Shown: positions 1 through 8,474 of the stretch, piece after piece | Layout of the letters: each line of letters starts with the position of its first letter | Numbering within the stretch: position 1 is the stretch's first letter | Source of the DNA: Bacteroidota bacterium | GTDB lineage: Bacteria; Bacteroidota; Bacteroidia; Chitinophagales; Saprospiraceae | NCBI GenBank assembly: GCA_003045895.1 | Contig: PZPC01000002.1 | Span: 109,180 to 173,179, forward strand | Direction: 5' to 3' | DNA: 64,000 nt | Program-made: the position numbers and the translations under genes | Notes under the pieces: model-generated | Databases searched by the model: none | The model's input: only the letters and a program-made list of their open reading frames with translations | Told to the model about the DNA's origin: nothing

Positions 1-1
1 T

Positions 2-121
2 GAATTCAAATGGAGTGCGAAGAAAAAGGCAACCCTTCCGATCACCTTTCGCAAAGCGTACCCCAATAGCAGCTTTACCGCCGTCAGCCCCGAAAACTAC
101 CAGAATTTCCTCTGTAAATAA
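2..121 (+). CDS. C-terminal end of an unidentified protein (partial)
   Basis: An open frame runs in from the left edge of the window and gives 39 residues before a TAA at 119-121; the protein ends in NYQNFLCK. Codon composition looks like real coding sequence and it is convergent with the DinB gene that ends at 141, leaving a normal short gap. The fragment is too short for me to assign a family. It could be fortuitous, but the fit to the gene spacing favours a true gene end. Confidence 0.45.
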   Translation, partial: EFKWSAKKKATLPITFRKAYPNSSFTAVSPENYQNFLCK

Positions 122-140
122 GCGCGCTCCTTACACCTCT

Positions 141-611
141 TTACACCAGTTTCCGCATGGCAATCATCGTGCCCAGGTGCATGGCTTCGTGGGCCAGGTT
201 AAAAGTAAAAGCCTCTTCTACACTGGTCAGTTCCATCCCAAAACTGGTGGTATAGGCGTTGTACGCCTGAAATACACCCGCGGTATAATCGAATTTGAAC
301 TGCTCGAGGGTGGCCGTAGACAAACGCAACAAGTCGTCAAAAGCTTCCTGGCTGATACCGCCAGCAGGTGCCGATCCCCGACGGTAAGCCGCAATAAGGT
401 CATCATCTACCAGGGGCTTAGCGCCCGCCAGGCTGTAGCACAGCAACTGCTGCGTCACGATCACGTGGCCGAAATTCCAAACCAGGTTGTTGTTAAAACC
501 TTCAGGAAAAGCGTTGACTTGTGCCAGCGTGAAGGGCTTCATCAATTCCACCATATTGCGGCGCGCCTGTTGGGTGGCGTTAAAAAGGAAGTCGAAGTGA
601 GCAGTTGTCAT
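141..611 (-). CDS. DinB-like (DinB_2 superfamily) protein
   Basis: A 156-residue protein with the four-helix DinB fold pattern. His49 (in FGHV) and the pair His141/His145 (AHEAMH) match the three-histidine metal site of the family. Members include damage-induced proteins and thiol-dependent transferases; the actual reaction here is unknown. It starts 33 bp after the GNAT gene that lies upstream on the same strand, so the two are probably cotranscribed. Length and start are typical of the family. Confidence 0.8.
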   Translation of the reverse strand: MTTAHFDFLFNATQQARRNMVELMKPFTLAQVNAFPEGFNNNLVWNFGHVIVTQQLLCYSLAGAKPLVDDDLIAAYRRGSAPAGGISQEAFDDLLRLSTATLEQFKFDYTAGVFQAYNAYTTSFGMELTSVEEAFTFNLAHEAMHLGTMIAMRKLV

Positions 612-644
612 AAATTCAATTGTTATTGAGGAGGCTGCAATTTA

Positions 645-1136
645 CTACAATTTCCGATACATAATATGTGCCGACACCAGCCCCAGTTGGTGGTGGCGGA
701 AAGCTTCGGGAACGGTGCCGATGATCTCGAAGCCATTGGCCAGCCAGGCCCGCACCGCACTCACGTTGGTCGTCAGCACCAGGTTGAACTGCATGGCCAG
801 GTAGCCGCTCGCCTTGGCCATCGCAATCGAATGCGCACCCAGCAATTTGCCAATCCCCTGCCCACGCTGCGTTGTATCCACCATGTAGGCCGCATTGGCA
901 ATGTGGTTGCCGTACCCTGGCTGGTTCGGCCGCAAAATGTACGCCCCCACAACCTGACTTCCCCGTTCGGCCACCACACATACATTGTCCCGGTTGATCC
1001 AGGTCGCCTCAATAGCCACCCGGTCGTAGGTCTCATCGTAGGGATAATATTCCCGTTGTGCCATCACCTCTTGCCACATCCGCCAAATGGCGTCGTAATC
1101 GGCAGTCGTCTCGGCGGGGCGAATGATCGTTTCCAT
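645..1136 (-). CDS. GNAT family N-acetyltransferase
   Basis: The acetyl-CoA binding motif A is clear: QRGQGIG (R-x-x-G-x-G) about two thirds into the protein, preceded by beta strands with AAYMVD and followed by the usual helix. I start the protein at the ATG at 1136 (METIIRPAE), because the 20 residues upstream in frame do not look conserved and the new start puts the first beta strand (IIRPAE) where GNAT proteins have it. The acceptor substrate cannot be told. It is divergent from dtd across about 66 bp and leads into the DinB gene. Confidence 0.85.
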   Translation of the reverse strand: METIIRPAETTADYDAIWRMWQEVMAQREYYPYDETYDRVAIEATWINRDNVCVVAERGSQVVGAYILRPNQPGYGNHIANAAYMVDTTQRGQGIGKLLGAHSIAMAKASGYLAMQFNLVLTTNVSAVRAWLANGFEIIGTVPEAFRHHQLGLVSAHIMYRKL

Positions 1137-1202
1137 TTTCCTTAATTTATCGGGGAAAGTTAAATTTTCTGCGTTAATTCGTGGACAATTAATCAAAAAA
1201 AC

Positions 1203-1655
1203 ATGCGGGTTTTAATTCAACGCGTCAGCGAAGCTTCCGTTACCATTGCCGACCAGGTTAAATCAGCTATCGGTGCCGGCCTATTGGTATTCGTCGGTAT
1301 GGAAGACGCCGATACGAGCGATGACATCGAGTGGCTGTGTAAAAAGATTACCCAGTTGCGGATCTTCAATGATGCGGAAGGAAAAATGAACAACTCCGTC
1401 CTCGACATCAACGGCGAACTGCTGGTCATCAGCCAGTTCACCCTCCACGCCAACACCAAGAAAGGCAACCGCCCCAGCTACATCACCGCCGCCAAACCAG
1501 AGGTAGCCATACCACTATACGAGCTGTTTCTCAAGCAATTGAGCTTTGTGGCCCAACGTCCCGTAGGTAGCGGCGAATTTGGCGCCGATATGAAAGTGCG
1601 TTTACTCAACGACGGCCCCGTCACCATTTGGATAGATTCAAAAAGCAGGGGGTAA
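1203..1655 (+). CDS. dtd: D-aminoacyl-tRNA deacylase
   Basis: DTD removes D-amino acids (and Gly from tRNA-Ala) from mischarged tRNA in the cytoplasm. The two hallmark motifs are present: SQFTL at residues 77-81 and the Gly-cisPro motif NDGPVT at 136-141. The 150-residue length and the N-terminus MRVLIQRVSEASV are canonical. The gene ends 2 bp before the end of the convergent porZ-like gene, with no obvious terminator between them. Confidence 0.97.
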   Translation: MRVLIQRVSEASVTIADQVKSAIGAGLLVFVGMEDADTSDDIEWLCKKITQLRIFNDAEGKMNNSVLDINGELLVISQFTLHANTKKGNRPSYITAAKPEVAIPLYELFLKQLSFVAQRPVGSGEFGADMKVRLLNDGPVTIWIDSKSRG

Positions 1656-1657
1656 GA

Positions 1658-4018
1658 TCAATTGACAAATACCACTTTCGCCACCACTGCATCTGGCTGT
1701 GCCAAACTACCCGCTTCGCGCGGATTGGTACTGGCAAAGATCAGGTACACCCCCGTCTGCACGCGCCGACCGTTGTAGTCGCGTCCGTTCCACACCAATT
1801 GCCCGCCTAGTGCTTCGGTTTCGTACACCAATTTACCGTTCACATCTGTAATCTTTACATTGGCATTCTCGGCCAGGCCGCGCACCGTAATGGGACCATC
1901 GTATTCCGGCCGTACCGGATTCGGAAAAACCTGGGGGTTGGTACTGTTCACCCGACGGCCTTCGATGGCGTCGCCCTGGTAGGAAATGACGCCTTTATCG
2001 GTACCGAAAAATACTTCGCCCGTGCGCGGATTGATGGCAATGCTGCGGATAAAATTGTCCACCAGTGGGGAATTGTCTTCCGTAAAGTGGAGCAATTCTT
2101 CCTTACCATCGGGCGAAATGAGGTACACCCCGTTGGTCGTTCCCACCCACTTGCGGTTGGCCCCGTCTACTGCAAGTGCCTGTACGGCCTGCGTTTTGAA
2201 CAGGTACTCCAGAAAACCATCCAGGTCGACGGTGCGCAGGGAGCCTGTACAGTTGTCGTCGAAAGCCGAGCCCCCACATTCAAAAATGACGATCCCCTGA
2301 TTCGTTCCTACCCAAACATCGCCATCCTGATCCACCACCAAACAGTTGGTTTCGTTGGTTGGAATATTCGAGTTATTGGCGGTGAAGCTGCGGCAGCGGT
2401 CGTCGTTGAGGTTGTCGATATCTCCTTCGTCATACAATAGCACCCCGGCGTTGGCACTCCCCACAATAATCCACTTGTACCCATTGCGGTCAATAACAAT
2501 TTGGAACAGGTCGTCCTGCCCACAGGTGGCGCCGAAAGAGGTCCAGGTACCGTCGGGTGCCAGGCGGTGCAAGGGTTTCCCACTTAGCGCCCCGTAATTA
2601 CTGACCCAAAGGTTACCTTCCGCATCGGTGGCCAGGCCGCTCACCCGGGTCCGGTTGGCATCTCCATTGGTATTGGACAGGGGCGAGTTCTCATCGTTGT
2701 ATAGCCTGATGTTATCGCCAGCAATTTCTATCAGTCCGGTATAATAAGAGGCACCGTAAACTTTGTGCGTAACCGGATTTATTTCTACGTCGATCAGGGC
2801 AAAAACGTCATCGTCCCGAAAATTGGGATCGGTATTGGCGCCCTTGAAGGCATCCTTGGACCAACGGTTGTAGATCGACCAGTTGCCGTCGGCAAACGAT
2901 GCCATCCCCGCATCAATAGGCGCGGGCGTCCGATTGGGTTCGTAGGCGCCAGCAGCCAGCCAGAGGGTATCGTCGAGAATCTCCAGGTCCCAGGTATTTT
3001 GGCTGTAGGGCGAATTGATCTCGAAGGTGTTGCAAATTTCGTCGGTGGTGTTATCCAGCCAGCGAAAGCCCATGAATTCGTCGCCGAACCAAAACCGGCC
3101 AAACTGGTCCTCGATCGCACCGTTCGGCAGGCCGATGCAACCAGCAGCCAGTTCACCAGCAACTCCCGTCTCCGTCAGGTACAAGACCTGCCCACTGCCA
3201 CAGCCCGCTCCGTTGCAACGGTAACCCGCCAATAGATACGCGCCTTCAGCCGACAAGTATTGCAACCCATAAACGGCGTCCTGCTCGTGAAAAAGTACGG
3301 GTTCCCCGTTTTCCAGTCGGTAAATAGCTTCGTTGATCCCCAGGTAGAGCTGCCCTTTGTAAACTGACAGTGCCGAGGTGGTATAATCTTCGGGAAACCC
3401 GGCAGCAGCACCCAGGAAATTCCAGGTACCAAAGTCATCGGCATTGGGATTGGTAATAGGGGTACGGTAAATACCTTCGCCGGTGCCCGCATAGATATTG
3501 CCTTCAAAAACAGCCACGGAGCGCACATTGGCTTCCCCCATAAAGGTGGTAAAAGGGAAAGAACCATTGTCGACCCGGAAGGCCGAAACGCCGTAGGAAC
3601 CCGCCAAAAACAAGGTATCATCGTCGTAAATAAAAATATTATTCACTTGTTTTTCACCCGTGATATTGGTAAAATTCTTGATGGAATTAACCGTCAGCAC
3701 CTTGCCTTCATCGTAGAGGTCAATGACCCCATCCTGGTACACTACGATCAACTTGCCACTGGGTTGGTGAAAACGGATTAGCCGAATGTCGACGCCGCTT
3801 AAACCATCTACCGTGGTAATAAACTGAGGGGCAATCTCGTCTTTATCCAACACCATGAGGCCGGCCCGGGTGGCGTAAAAAATCTGGTCGACACTCTGGG
3901 TTACTGAGCGCCCCACCCGCTTGGGTGAATGAGAACGCCAGGCTCCCAGCGGTAAAACATTCTGTGACTGCCCCAGCATCGCGGTGAGCAAAAACAAGGA
4001 GAGTAGCCAATATTTCAT
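1658..4018 (-). CDS. porZ: PorZ-like type IX secretion protein (beta-propeller plus T9SS C-terminal domain)
   Basis: A 786-residue secreted protein. Starting at ATG 4018 gives a clean signal peptide (MKYWLLSLFLLTAML...GQSQ); an upstream in-frame start would bury it. The mature N-terminus (LGAWRSH, then QIFYATRAGLMVLD) is the PorZ signature, followed by two-component-regulator-type propeller repeats (for example LWVSNYG, VWVGTNQG, KWVGTTNG). The last ~85 residues hold a T9SS sorting domain (VFPNPVRP ... GVYLIF ... VVAKVVFVN). In Porphyromonas, PorZ is part of the surface attachment complex that links cargo to A-LPS. A -7 box lies about 60 bp upstream. Confidence 0.88.
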   Translation of the reverse strand: MKYWLLSLFLLTAMLGQSQNVLPLGAWRSHSPKRVGRSVTQSVDQIFYATRAGLMVLDKDEIAPQFITTVDGLSGVDIRLIRFHQPSGKLIVVYQDGVIDLYDEGKVLTVNSIKNFTNITGEKQVNNIFIYDDDTLFLAGSYGVSAFRVDNGSFPFTTFMGEANVRSVAVFEGNIYAGTGEGIYRTPITNPNADDFGTWNFLGAAAGFPEDYTTSALSVYKGQLYLGINEAIYRLENGEPVLFHEQDAVYGLQYLSAEGAYLLAGYRCNGAGCGSGQVLYLTETGVAGELAAGCIGLPNGAIEDQFGRFWFGDEFMGFRWLDNTTDEICNTFEINSPYSQNTWDLEILDDTLWLAAGAYEPNRTPAPIDAGMASFADGNWSIYNRWSKDAFKGANTDPNFRDDDVFALIDVEINPVTHKVYGASYYTGLIEIAGDNIRLYNDENSPLSNTNGDANRTRVSGLATDAEGNLWVSNYGALSGKPLHRLAPDGTWTSFGATCGQDDLFQIVIDRNGYKWIIVGSANAGVLLYDEGDIDNLNDDRCRSFTANNSNIPTNETNCLVVDQDGDVWVGTNQGIVIFECGGSAFDDNCTGSLRTVDLDGFLEYLFKTQAVQALAVDGANRKWVGTTNGVYLISPDGKEELLHFTEDNSPLVDNFIRSIAINPRTGEVFFGTDKGVISYQGDAIEGRRVNSTNPQVFPNPVRPEYDGPITVRGLAENANVKITDVNGKLVYETEALGGQLVWNGRDYNGRRVQTGVYLIFASTNPREAGSLAQPDAVVAKVVFVN

Positions 4019-4035
4019 AAGGTAGTTGTATGTAT

Positions 4036-4050
4036 AACATCTAAACCCGC
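4036..4050 (+). repeat. Intergenic motif shared with 24655-24669
   Basis: AACATCTAAACCCGC is identical at both places, and both copies continue into a similar agtg/cgaaa run. Both lie just upstream of a gene, though in opposite orientation relative to that gene. Confidence 0.45.
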
Positions 4051-4078
4051 CAGTGGCGAAATGTATTGTAAACGGGCA

Positions 4079-4086
4079 CAAATTTA
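4079..4086 (-). promoter_or_regulatory. Bacteroidota -7 box for porZ
   Basis: On the minus strand the sequence reads TAAATTTG, a perfect TAnnTTTG. It would give a leader of about 55 nt. No clear -33 TTTG is present at 19-21 bp. Confidence 0.45.
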
Positions 4087-4164
4087 GCACGTAAAGTTAA
4101 CTCTACGACGTAACCCCCATGATTTGCCACACCTGCCGGTGACCATCGCTGTGCCGCGGGCTTT

Positions 4165-4848
4165 TCAGAACAGCTTCAGGCTCGCGTCAGTTTCTTCTTC
4201 GTGCAGTTGGGGGCCGTTGTTGCGCACCGAGTTCAGCGCCTGGCTTACCCGATAGTACCGCAAGGTACCGTCAGCGGGGGTCTGCAACAGGTCGAGCACT
4301 TGCTCCAGGGAGGAATCGGCCAGCCAGTCGGTCTGCTGTTCTTTTTGCTGCAGCAATACGGGCATGCGATTGTGCAGTGCAGCTATTTCAGCATTCGCAT
4401 CCGTGGTGATAATGGAGAAGGTGCGCATATACTGGTCTTCGTTGCGCCAGACATCCCAGATACCCGCCATGATCAGCAGTTCTCCGTTGGGTCGTAATAT
4501 ACGGTAGGGAATTTTTGCCTTCCCTTCGGCCCGCCACTCGTAAAAGCTATCGGCAATGACCAGGCAGCGGCGTTGCCGGATGGGAATGCGAAAAGAAGGT
4601 TTGCTTTCAATCCCTTCCCGTCGGGCATTGATCAGCTTTGGCCCCGATTCCGTATCTTTCGACCAGTAGGGAACCAGGCCCCACCGCAAGTATTGCAATT
4701 GTTCGGGTGCCTCATTCAGGATAACCAATCCCGGATGCGTCGGCGCTACGTTGTAATTGGGGGGAATGGGCTGCTCGTCGTCGAGCACGATGTCCAATTG
4801 CTGGGCTATTTGCTGCGTTGTGGTAACTAGTGAGTATCTGCCGCACAT
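4165..4848 (-). CDS. yedK: SOS response-associated peptidase, HMCES/YedK family
   Basis: This family forms a stable thiazolidine crosslink with abasic sites in single-stranded DNA and so protects them at replication forks. The protein begins MCGRY; Cys2 becomes the catalytic N-terminal residue after Met removal. The other active-site residues are visible: Asn74 (INARRE), Glu104 (FYEWR) and His159 (LHNRMP), matching E. coli C2/N75/E105/H160. The length of 227 is normal. It borders the candidate replication origin. Confidence 0.95.
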   Translation of the reverse strand: MCGRYSLVTTTQQIAQQLDIVLDDEQPIPPNYNVAPTHPGLVILNEAPEQLQYLRWGLVPYWSKDTESGPKLINARREGIESKPSFRIPIRQRRCLVIADSFYEWRAEGKAKIPYRILRPNGELLIMAGIWDVWRNEDQYMRTFSIITTDANAEIAALHNRMPVLLQQKEQQTDWLADSSLEQVLDLLQTPADGTLRYYRVSQALNSVRNNGPQLHEEETDASLKLF

Positions 4849-4880
4849 GAAATAGAAAATTTAAATGAAGGATAAAGAAG

Positions 4881-5420
4881 TTATCCACAACGCAATGATG
4901 TAATCCACCTTTAACTAAGACCAAAACCGTCGGGGTAAAACAAAACCGTACACCTGCCCCGAAAAGGTTTTCCACAGTGGCTTTGGTTAGCATTCCCTAA
5001 GTACGTAAAAATAAGGGATTTAGCCAAATGGCTTTTCCACAACCAGCGTTGGTAAGACCGGGGAAAACCGCCATGTTATCAACGGCTACCAACAGCTCCG
5101 GACGATCCCGGACGTTCTCAACACCACGCACCGCTTTGGGGGTGGATAAACCGATAGGTTATTGACATTCAAACGTCATATTTTAAGATGGCCAAGGAAA
5201 AAAGTTGTCCTGTTGGTTATATTATAACACCCTGTGAATAAGTTTGCATCTCCTTGGTTTTTAAGCCTTTTCAATGTGAATAGGCTGTTAATAAACACCA
5301 CTCAATTATTAACAATGAAATAACCAAGAAGTAACCTGGAATTTTCTCCACCAAACTAACAGCACTAATAATAAGAGGGCTTTTTTAAAAAATCATTAAA
5401 ATCTATTAATAGAAGCTATT
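4881..5420. other. Candidate chromosomal replication origin (oriC)
   Basis: A gene-free interval between 4849 and 5473. Perfect DnaA boxes (TTATNCACA): TTATCCACA at 4881-4889 (+) and TTATTCACA at 5233-5241 (-). One-mismatch boxes: TTTTCCACA at 4968-4976 and 5033-5041 (+), TTATCCACC at 5151-5159 (-), CTATTCACA at 5275-5283 (-); a weaker TAATCCACC is at 4901-4909. Boxes on the left half point one way and those on the right the other. A 13-nt AT palindrome sits at 5216-5228, and 5284-5420 is strongly AT-rich, as expected of an unwinding element. No ORF is credible here. dnaA itself is not in the window. Confidence 0.65.
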
Positions 5421-5473
5421 ACCGAAACGGCTTTGTCAAAGTATGTTTTTGGTTGGCTTTAAACGACAAACAA

Positions 5474-6547
5474 ATGGAAACGACCGCAACGGCTGCTCCT
5501 CAACAAGCTTATCACAGCGCAGTTAAAATATGGCTGGTGATCGGCGTAGTCATGATTATTGGCCAGGTGGTCATTGGCGGGATTACCCGTCTGACCGGAT
5601 CGGGCTTATCGATCACCAAATGGGAAATTGTTACGGGTACGCTCCCCCCCCTGAACGGCATCGAGTGGCACGAAGCCTTCGAATTGTACCAGGCGACACC
5701 CCAGTACGCCAAGATCAACGAAGGAATGTCACTCAGCGAATTCCAATTCATTTACTTCTGGGAGTATTTTCACCGCTTGTGGGCGCGCTTAATGGGATTC
5801 GTGTTCATCATCCCCTTTGTGGTCTTTTGGCGCAAGGGGTGGCTCGACAAGCCGCTGATGCGCCGTTTGGGCATTACCGTGCTCTTGGCAGCTGTTGTGG
5901 CGTCATTTGGATGGATCATGGTGGCCAGTGGGCTGATTGAGCGACCCTGGGTCAACGCCTACAAACTCACCATGCACCTGTCACTCGCTTGCATCCTGTA
6001 CAGCTACCTGTTGTGGGCGACTTTCACCGTTTTTCAACCCCAGCCCAGCCGTTTTCCACATCAGGTGTTGAAAACCTGGGCCAAAGTGATCTCCGTGGTC
6101 ACCGCCGTACAGATCGTGCTGGGAGGGATTATGTCAGGTGCCAAGGCTGGGCTTTTTTATCCTACCTGGCCGGATATGAACGGCGCCTTTATCCCGGAGG
6201 TCTTGTTGAAAAGTGAGCTATGGAATGTGGATAACCTGATCAACTACGACGCCACCCTGTTCTTGCCCGCGCTCATTCATATACTCCATCGGAGCACTGC
6301 TTATTTGCTGGCTATCATGGTTTTATACTTTGTCTGGCGGCTCCTTAAACAAGATATTAACGCCCTTACCAGGCGGGCAGGCTACCTGTTGGTAAGTATG
6401 TTGGTAATCCAGGTTTTACTGGGGATAATTACGGTTGTCAACTGCTTGGGTGCGGTTCCCGTCCTGTGGGGCGTATTGCACCAGGCAGGGGCAATATTCC
6501 TTTTATCAGCGGTCTTATTCGTTGATTATCAGCTGTTGAAAAAATAA
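5474..6547 (+). CDS. ctaA: Heme A synthase, COX15/CtaA family
   Basis: An integral membrane enzyme that oxidises the C8 methyl of heme O to make heme A for cytochrome oxidase. The start at ATG 5474 (METTATAAP) is preferred over a TTG seven codons upstream. About eight membrane segments; the heme-ligand histidines lie in EYFHR, TMHLS, LIHILHRST and VLHQAG. The N-terminal block GGITRLTGSGLS is typical of the COX15 type found in Bacteroidota, mitochondria and alphaproteobacteria. No other oxidase assembly gene is nearby. 357 residues is the usual length. Confidence 0.95.
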   Translation: METTATAAPQQAYHSAVKIWLVIGVVMIIGQVVIGGITRLTGSGLSITKWEIVTGTLPPLNGIEWHEAFELYQATPQYAKINEGMSLSEFQFIYFWEYFHRLWARLMGFVFIIPFVVFWRKGWLDKPLMRRLGITVLLAAVVASFGWIMVASGLIERPWVNAYKLTMHLSLACILYSYLLWATFTVFQPQPSRFPHQVLKTWAKVISVVTAVQIVLGGIMSGAKAGLFYPTWPDMNGAFIPEVLLKSELWNVDNLINYDATLFLPALIHILHRSTAYLLAIMVLYFVWRLLKQDINALTRRAGYLLVSMLVIQVLLGIITVVNCLGAVPVLWGVLHQAGAIFLLSAVLFVDYQLLKK

Positions 6548-6578
6548 CTCACATTTCAATGTGGAAAAGTGTTGGTAA

Positions 6579-7337
6579 CTATTCTTCTTCCTCATTTTGC
6601 CCCGCTTCGAGCCAAAAACTGTTGACTTCCTGACCGCCAATCAGGCGGACCAGCTCCATGTTGAGGAGCTCCAGTAACCCTAAAAACGTTACAATAGCGT
6701 GGATGCGGTTCTGGCAACCGCCGAAGATATCTACAAAGCTGGGGCGCTGCCCCGCATTGACCAGGGTGAGGATGAATTGTTGTTGCTCTTCGATGGTATA
6801 ATTGAACTGAATAATTTCGTGTACGGTGGTGCGCTGCTGTGCTGCTTCGAGGCGCTGCATGAGTCCTTCAAAGGTTTTCAACAGTTTGAACAAAGTCACC
6901 GATTCCAGTTCGGCATCTACCAGGGCTTTGGTCGCAATCTCCTGGAGCTCGTCGCTGACGTTCCCCCGGAGGTTGCGCATCGACCGGTTTTCCTCCAACA
7001 GGCGCATATCCTCCAGGATGCTTTTGTAGCGCTTGTATTCCAGCAGGCGCTGGACCAGTTCCTCGCGGGGATCAATGATATTGCCTTCGTCGTCGATGGG
7101 TTTGCGGGGAATGAGCATCTTGGCCTTGATGCGACAGAGGGTAGCTGCCACCAGGACAAATTCGCTGGCCAGGTCGATATCCATTGCTTCCAGGTGCCGG
7201 ATATAATCCAGGAAATCGTCCGTCACCTTGGCAATGGGAATATCGTAAATATCGAGCTCATCGCGCTCGATAAAAAACAGCAGAAGGTCGAATGGCCCCT
7301 CAAACTGCGGCAGCTTAATGGTGTAAGTCGTGCTCAT
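6579..7337 (-). CDS. scpA: Segregation and condensation protein A
   Basis: ScpA is the kleisin that bridges the heads of the SMC dimer in the bacterial condensin. The diagnostic N-terminus FEGPFDLLLFFIERDELDI is present at residues 10-30, followed by LVAATLCRIKAKMLIP; the C-terminal winged helix is in the last ~70 residues. 252 residues is normal. scpB and smc are not in the window. It lies 1.2 kb from the oriC candidate, where condensin loading happens in many bacteria, but that link is only inference. Convergent with ctaA. Confidence 0.95.
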   Translation of the reverse strand: MSTTYTIKLPQFEGPFDLLLFFIERDELDIYDIPIAKVTDDFLDYIRHLEAMDIDLASEFVLVAATLCRIKAKMLIPRKPIDDEGNIIDPREELVQRLLEYKRYKSILEDMRLLEENRSMRNLRGNVSDELQEIATKALVDAELESVTLFKLLKTFEGLMQRLEAAQQRTTVHEIIQFNYTIEEQQQFILTLVNAGQRPSFVDIFGGCQNRIHAIVTFLGLLELLNMELVRLIGGQEVNSFWLEAGQNEEEE

Positions 7338-7341
7338 GCCG

Positions 7342-7349
7342 CAAAGGTA
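7342..7349 (-). promoter_or_regulatory. -7 box 4 nt before the scpA start codon
   Basis: Minus strand reads TACCTTTG, then CGGC, then the ATG of scpA. With the normal distance from this box to the transcription start, the mRNA would begin at or very near the start codon (leaderless). Confidence 0.4.
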
Positions 7350-7480
7350 AGCAATGAAATGATTTCCCTGCCTTGGTCTTACCTGGAATTTCGGTTTCAG
7401 GCGGGAGCCCGGTAGCGCTAAAAAAAGGAAGCTGTCTCATTGCATCCTTCCCGCGGAAGTTGTATTTTTAAAAGAAAAAT

Positions 7481-7798
7481 ATGCTGGTAGCCATTCTCAT
7501 CGTCGTAGCTTTTGTCAGACGTGCCGATGAACTCGGCCTGAACAAATGGATATGGGGGGCTGTCGCGCTGGCCGCTTATTTCGGGACCCAATTGCTGATA
7601 GGATTGATCCTGGGCCTGTTTTTGGTTGACCAGGGAACTACCTTGGAACAATCGGAAGAATTAGGGCTTAATTTGGTGGGGATAATCGTTGGGGGCATTT
7701 GTGCCTACGTCGCCTACCAGCAAATGCCTGGCTACGTGGCTAATATGCATTCACACAGCGAGATTAATGATTTGCTGGATGAAGATATTTTCGATTAA
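7481..7798 (+). CDS. Small membrane protein of unknown function
   Basis: 105 residues with three hydrophobic stretches (about 1-11, 23-50 and 63-80) and an acidic C-terminal tail (NDLLDEDIFD). The start at ATG 7481 follows an A-rich leader. I do not recognise the family; short proteins of this layout are frequent in Bacteroidota. The stop codon abuts the stop of the convergent gene at 7799. Confidence 0.7.
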   Translation: MLVAILIVVAFVRRADELGLNKWIWGAVALAAYFGTQLLIGLILGLFLVDQGTTLEQSEELGLNLVGIIVGGICAYVAYQQMPGYVANMHSHSEINDLLDEDIFD

Positions 7799-8368
7799 TC
7801 AATTTTTTAATTTTCGTTTCCAGAATCGCAGCGTCCGGGTGTGCTCCGGCAAAGTGAGCGGCGCCTCATCGAACAGCAGCATAATATAAGCCATCGCTAC
7901 ACCTTCCCGGAAAATCGCCAGGAGCTGACAGTTTTTTGCCGTGCTAAAGCCGGGTTTCGGATGAAAGAAATAGGTTTCCCCCCAGTCGGCGTGGTACACA
8001 CTGTCCAACAGGCCCGGATCCAGTTGGTGCGTAGAAATGTAGCTGTCTTCTTCGTTGTCGGCCAGGTGCATCGCCAGGGTTGCCGCTTGTATTTGGGGAA
8101 TGTCACTGCGCTCATCATCCACATCCACTACCGGAACCAGTAGGTACCTGATTTGTAGGTCTTCCTTGCGGATCTGTACGGCAAAGTCAACGGGCTGAAA
8201 GCTGTTGACCGCCGGTTTTACGAACCGGTAAGCCGCGGCAGTTGGTGGCCACCATTCCAGTTCGTACTGGGCCAGCCGCAGGCGCTGATCCAGGGGCAAA
8301 CCTTCCTGAGCTGCACCCGTACGCAGGCAACAGCAAAAGAGGACCACCAGGAAAATCAAACGCTCCAT
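7799..8368 (-). CDS. Secreted protein of unknown function
   Basis: 189 residues with a signal peptide (MERLIFLVVLFCCCLRTGAAQ, likely cleaved after AAQ; the Cys run is not followed by a normal lipobox). The rest is a single soluble domain with SVYHADWGETYFFHP and AIFREGVAMAYIMLLFDE near the end. No motif identifies a function. It is an isolated gene; the upstream spacer to 8474 holds an 8-bp hairpin (8421-8439) with no T-run. Confidence 0.7.
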   Translation of the reverse strand: MERLIFLVVLFCCCLRTGAAQEGLPLDQRLRLAQYELEWWPPTAAAYRFVKPAVNSFQPVDFAVQIRKEDLQIRYLLVPVVDVDDERSDIPQIQAATLAMHLADNEEDSYISTHQLDPGLLDSVYHADWGETYFFHPKPGFSTAKNCQLLAIFREGVAMAYIMLLFDEAPLTLPEHTRTLRFWKRKLKN

Positions 8369-8474
8369 GACGGATTTGTTCGGAAAAATAATGCTAAAGT
8401 TAGGGTTTAGGCCCAGACTGTACTGCTGTGACAGCAGTATCCGGAAAATTATAGGGATTACTTTTAGGAATAAT

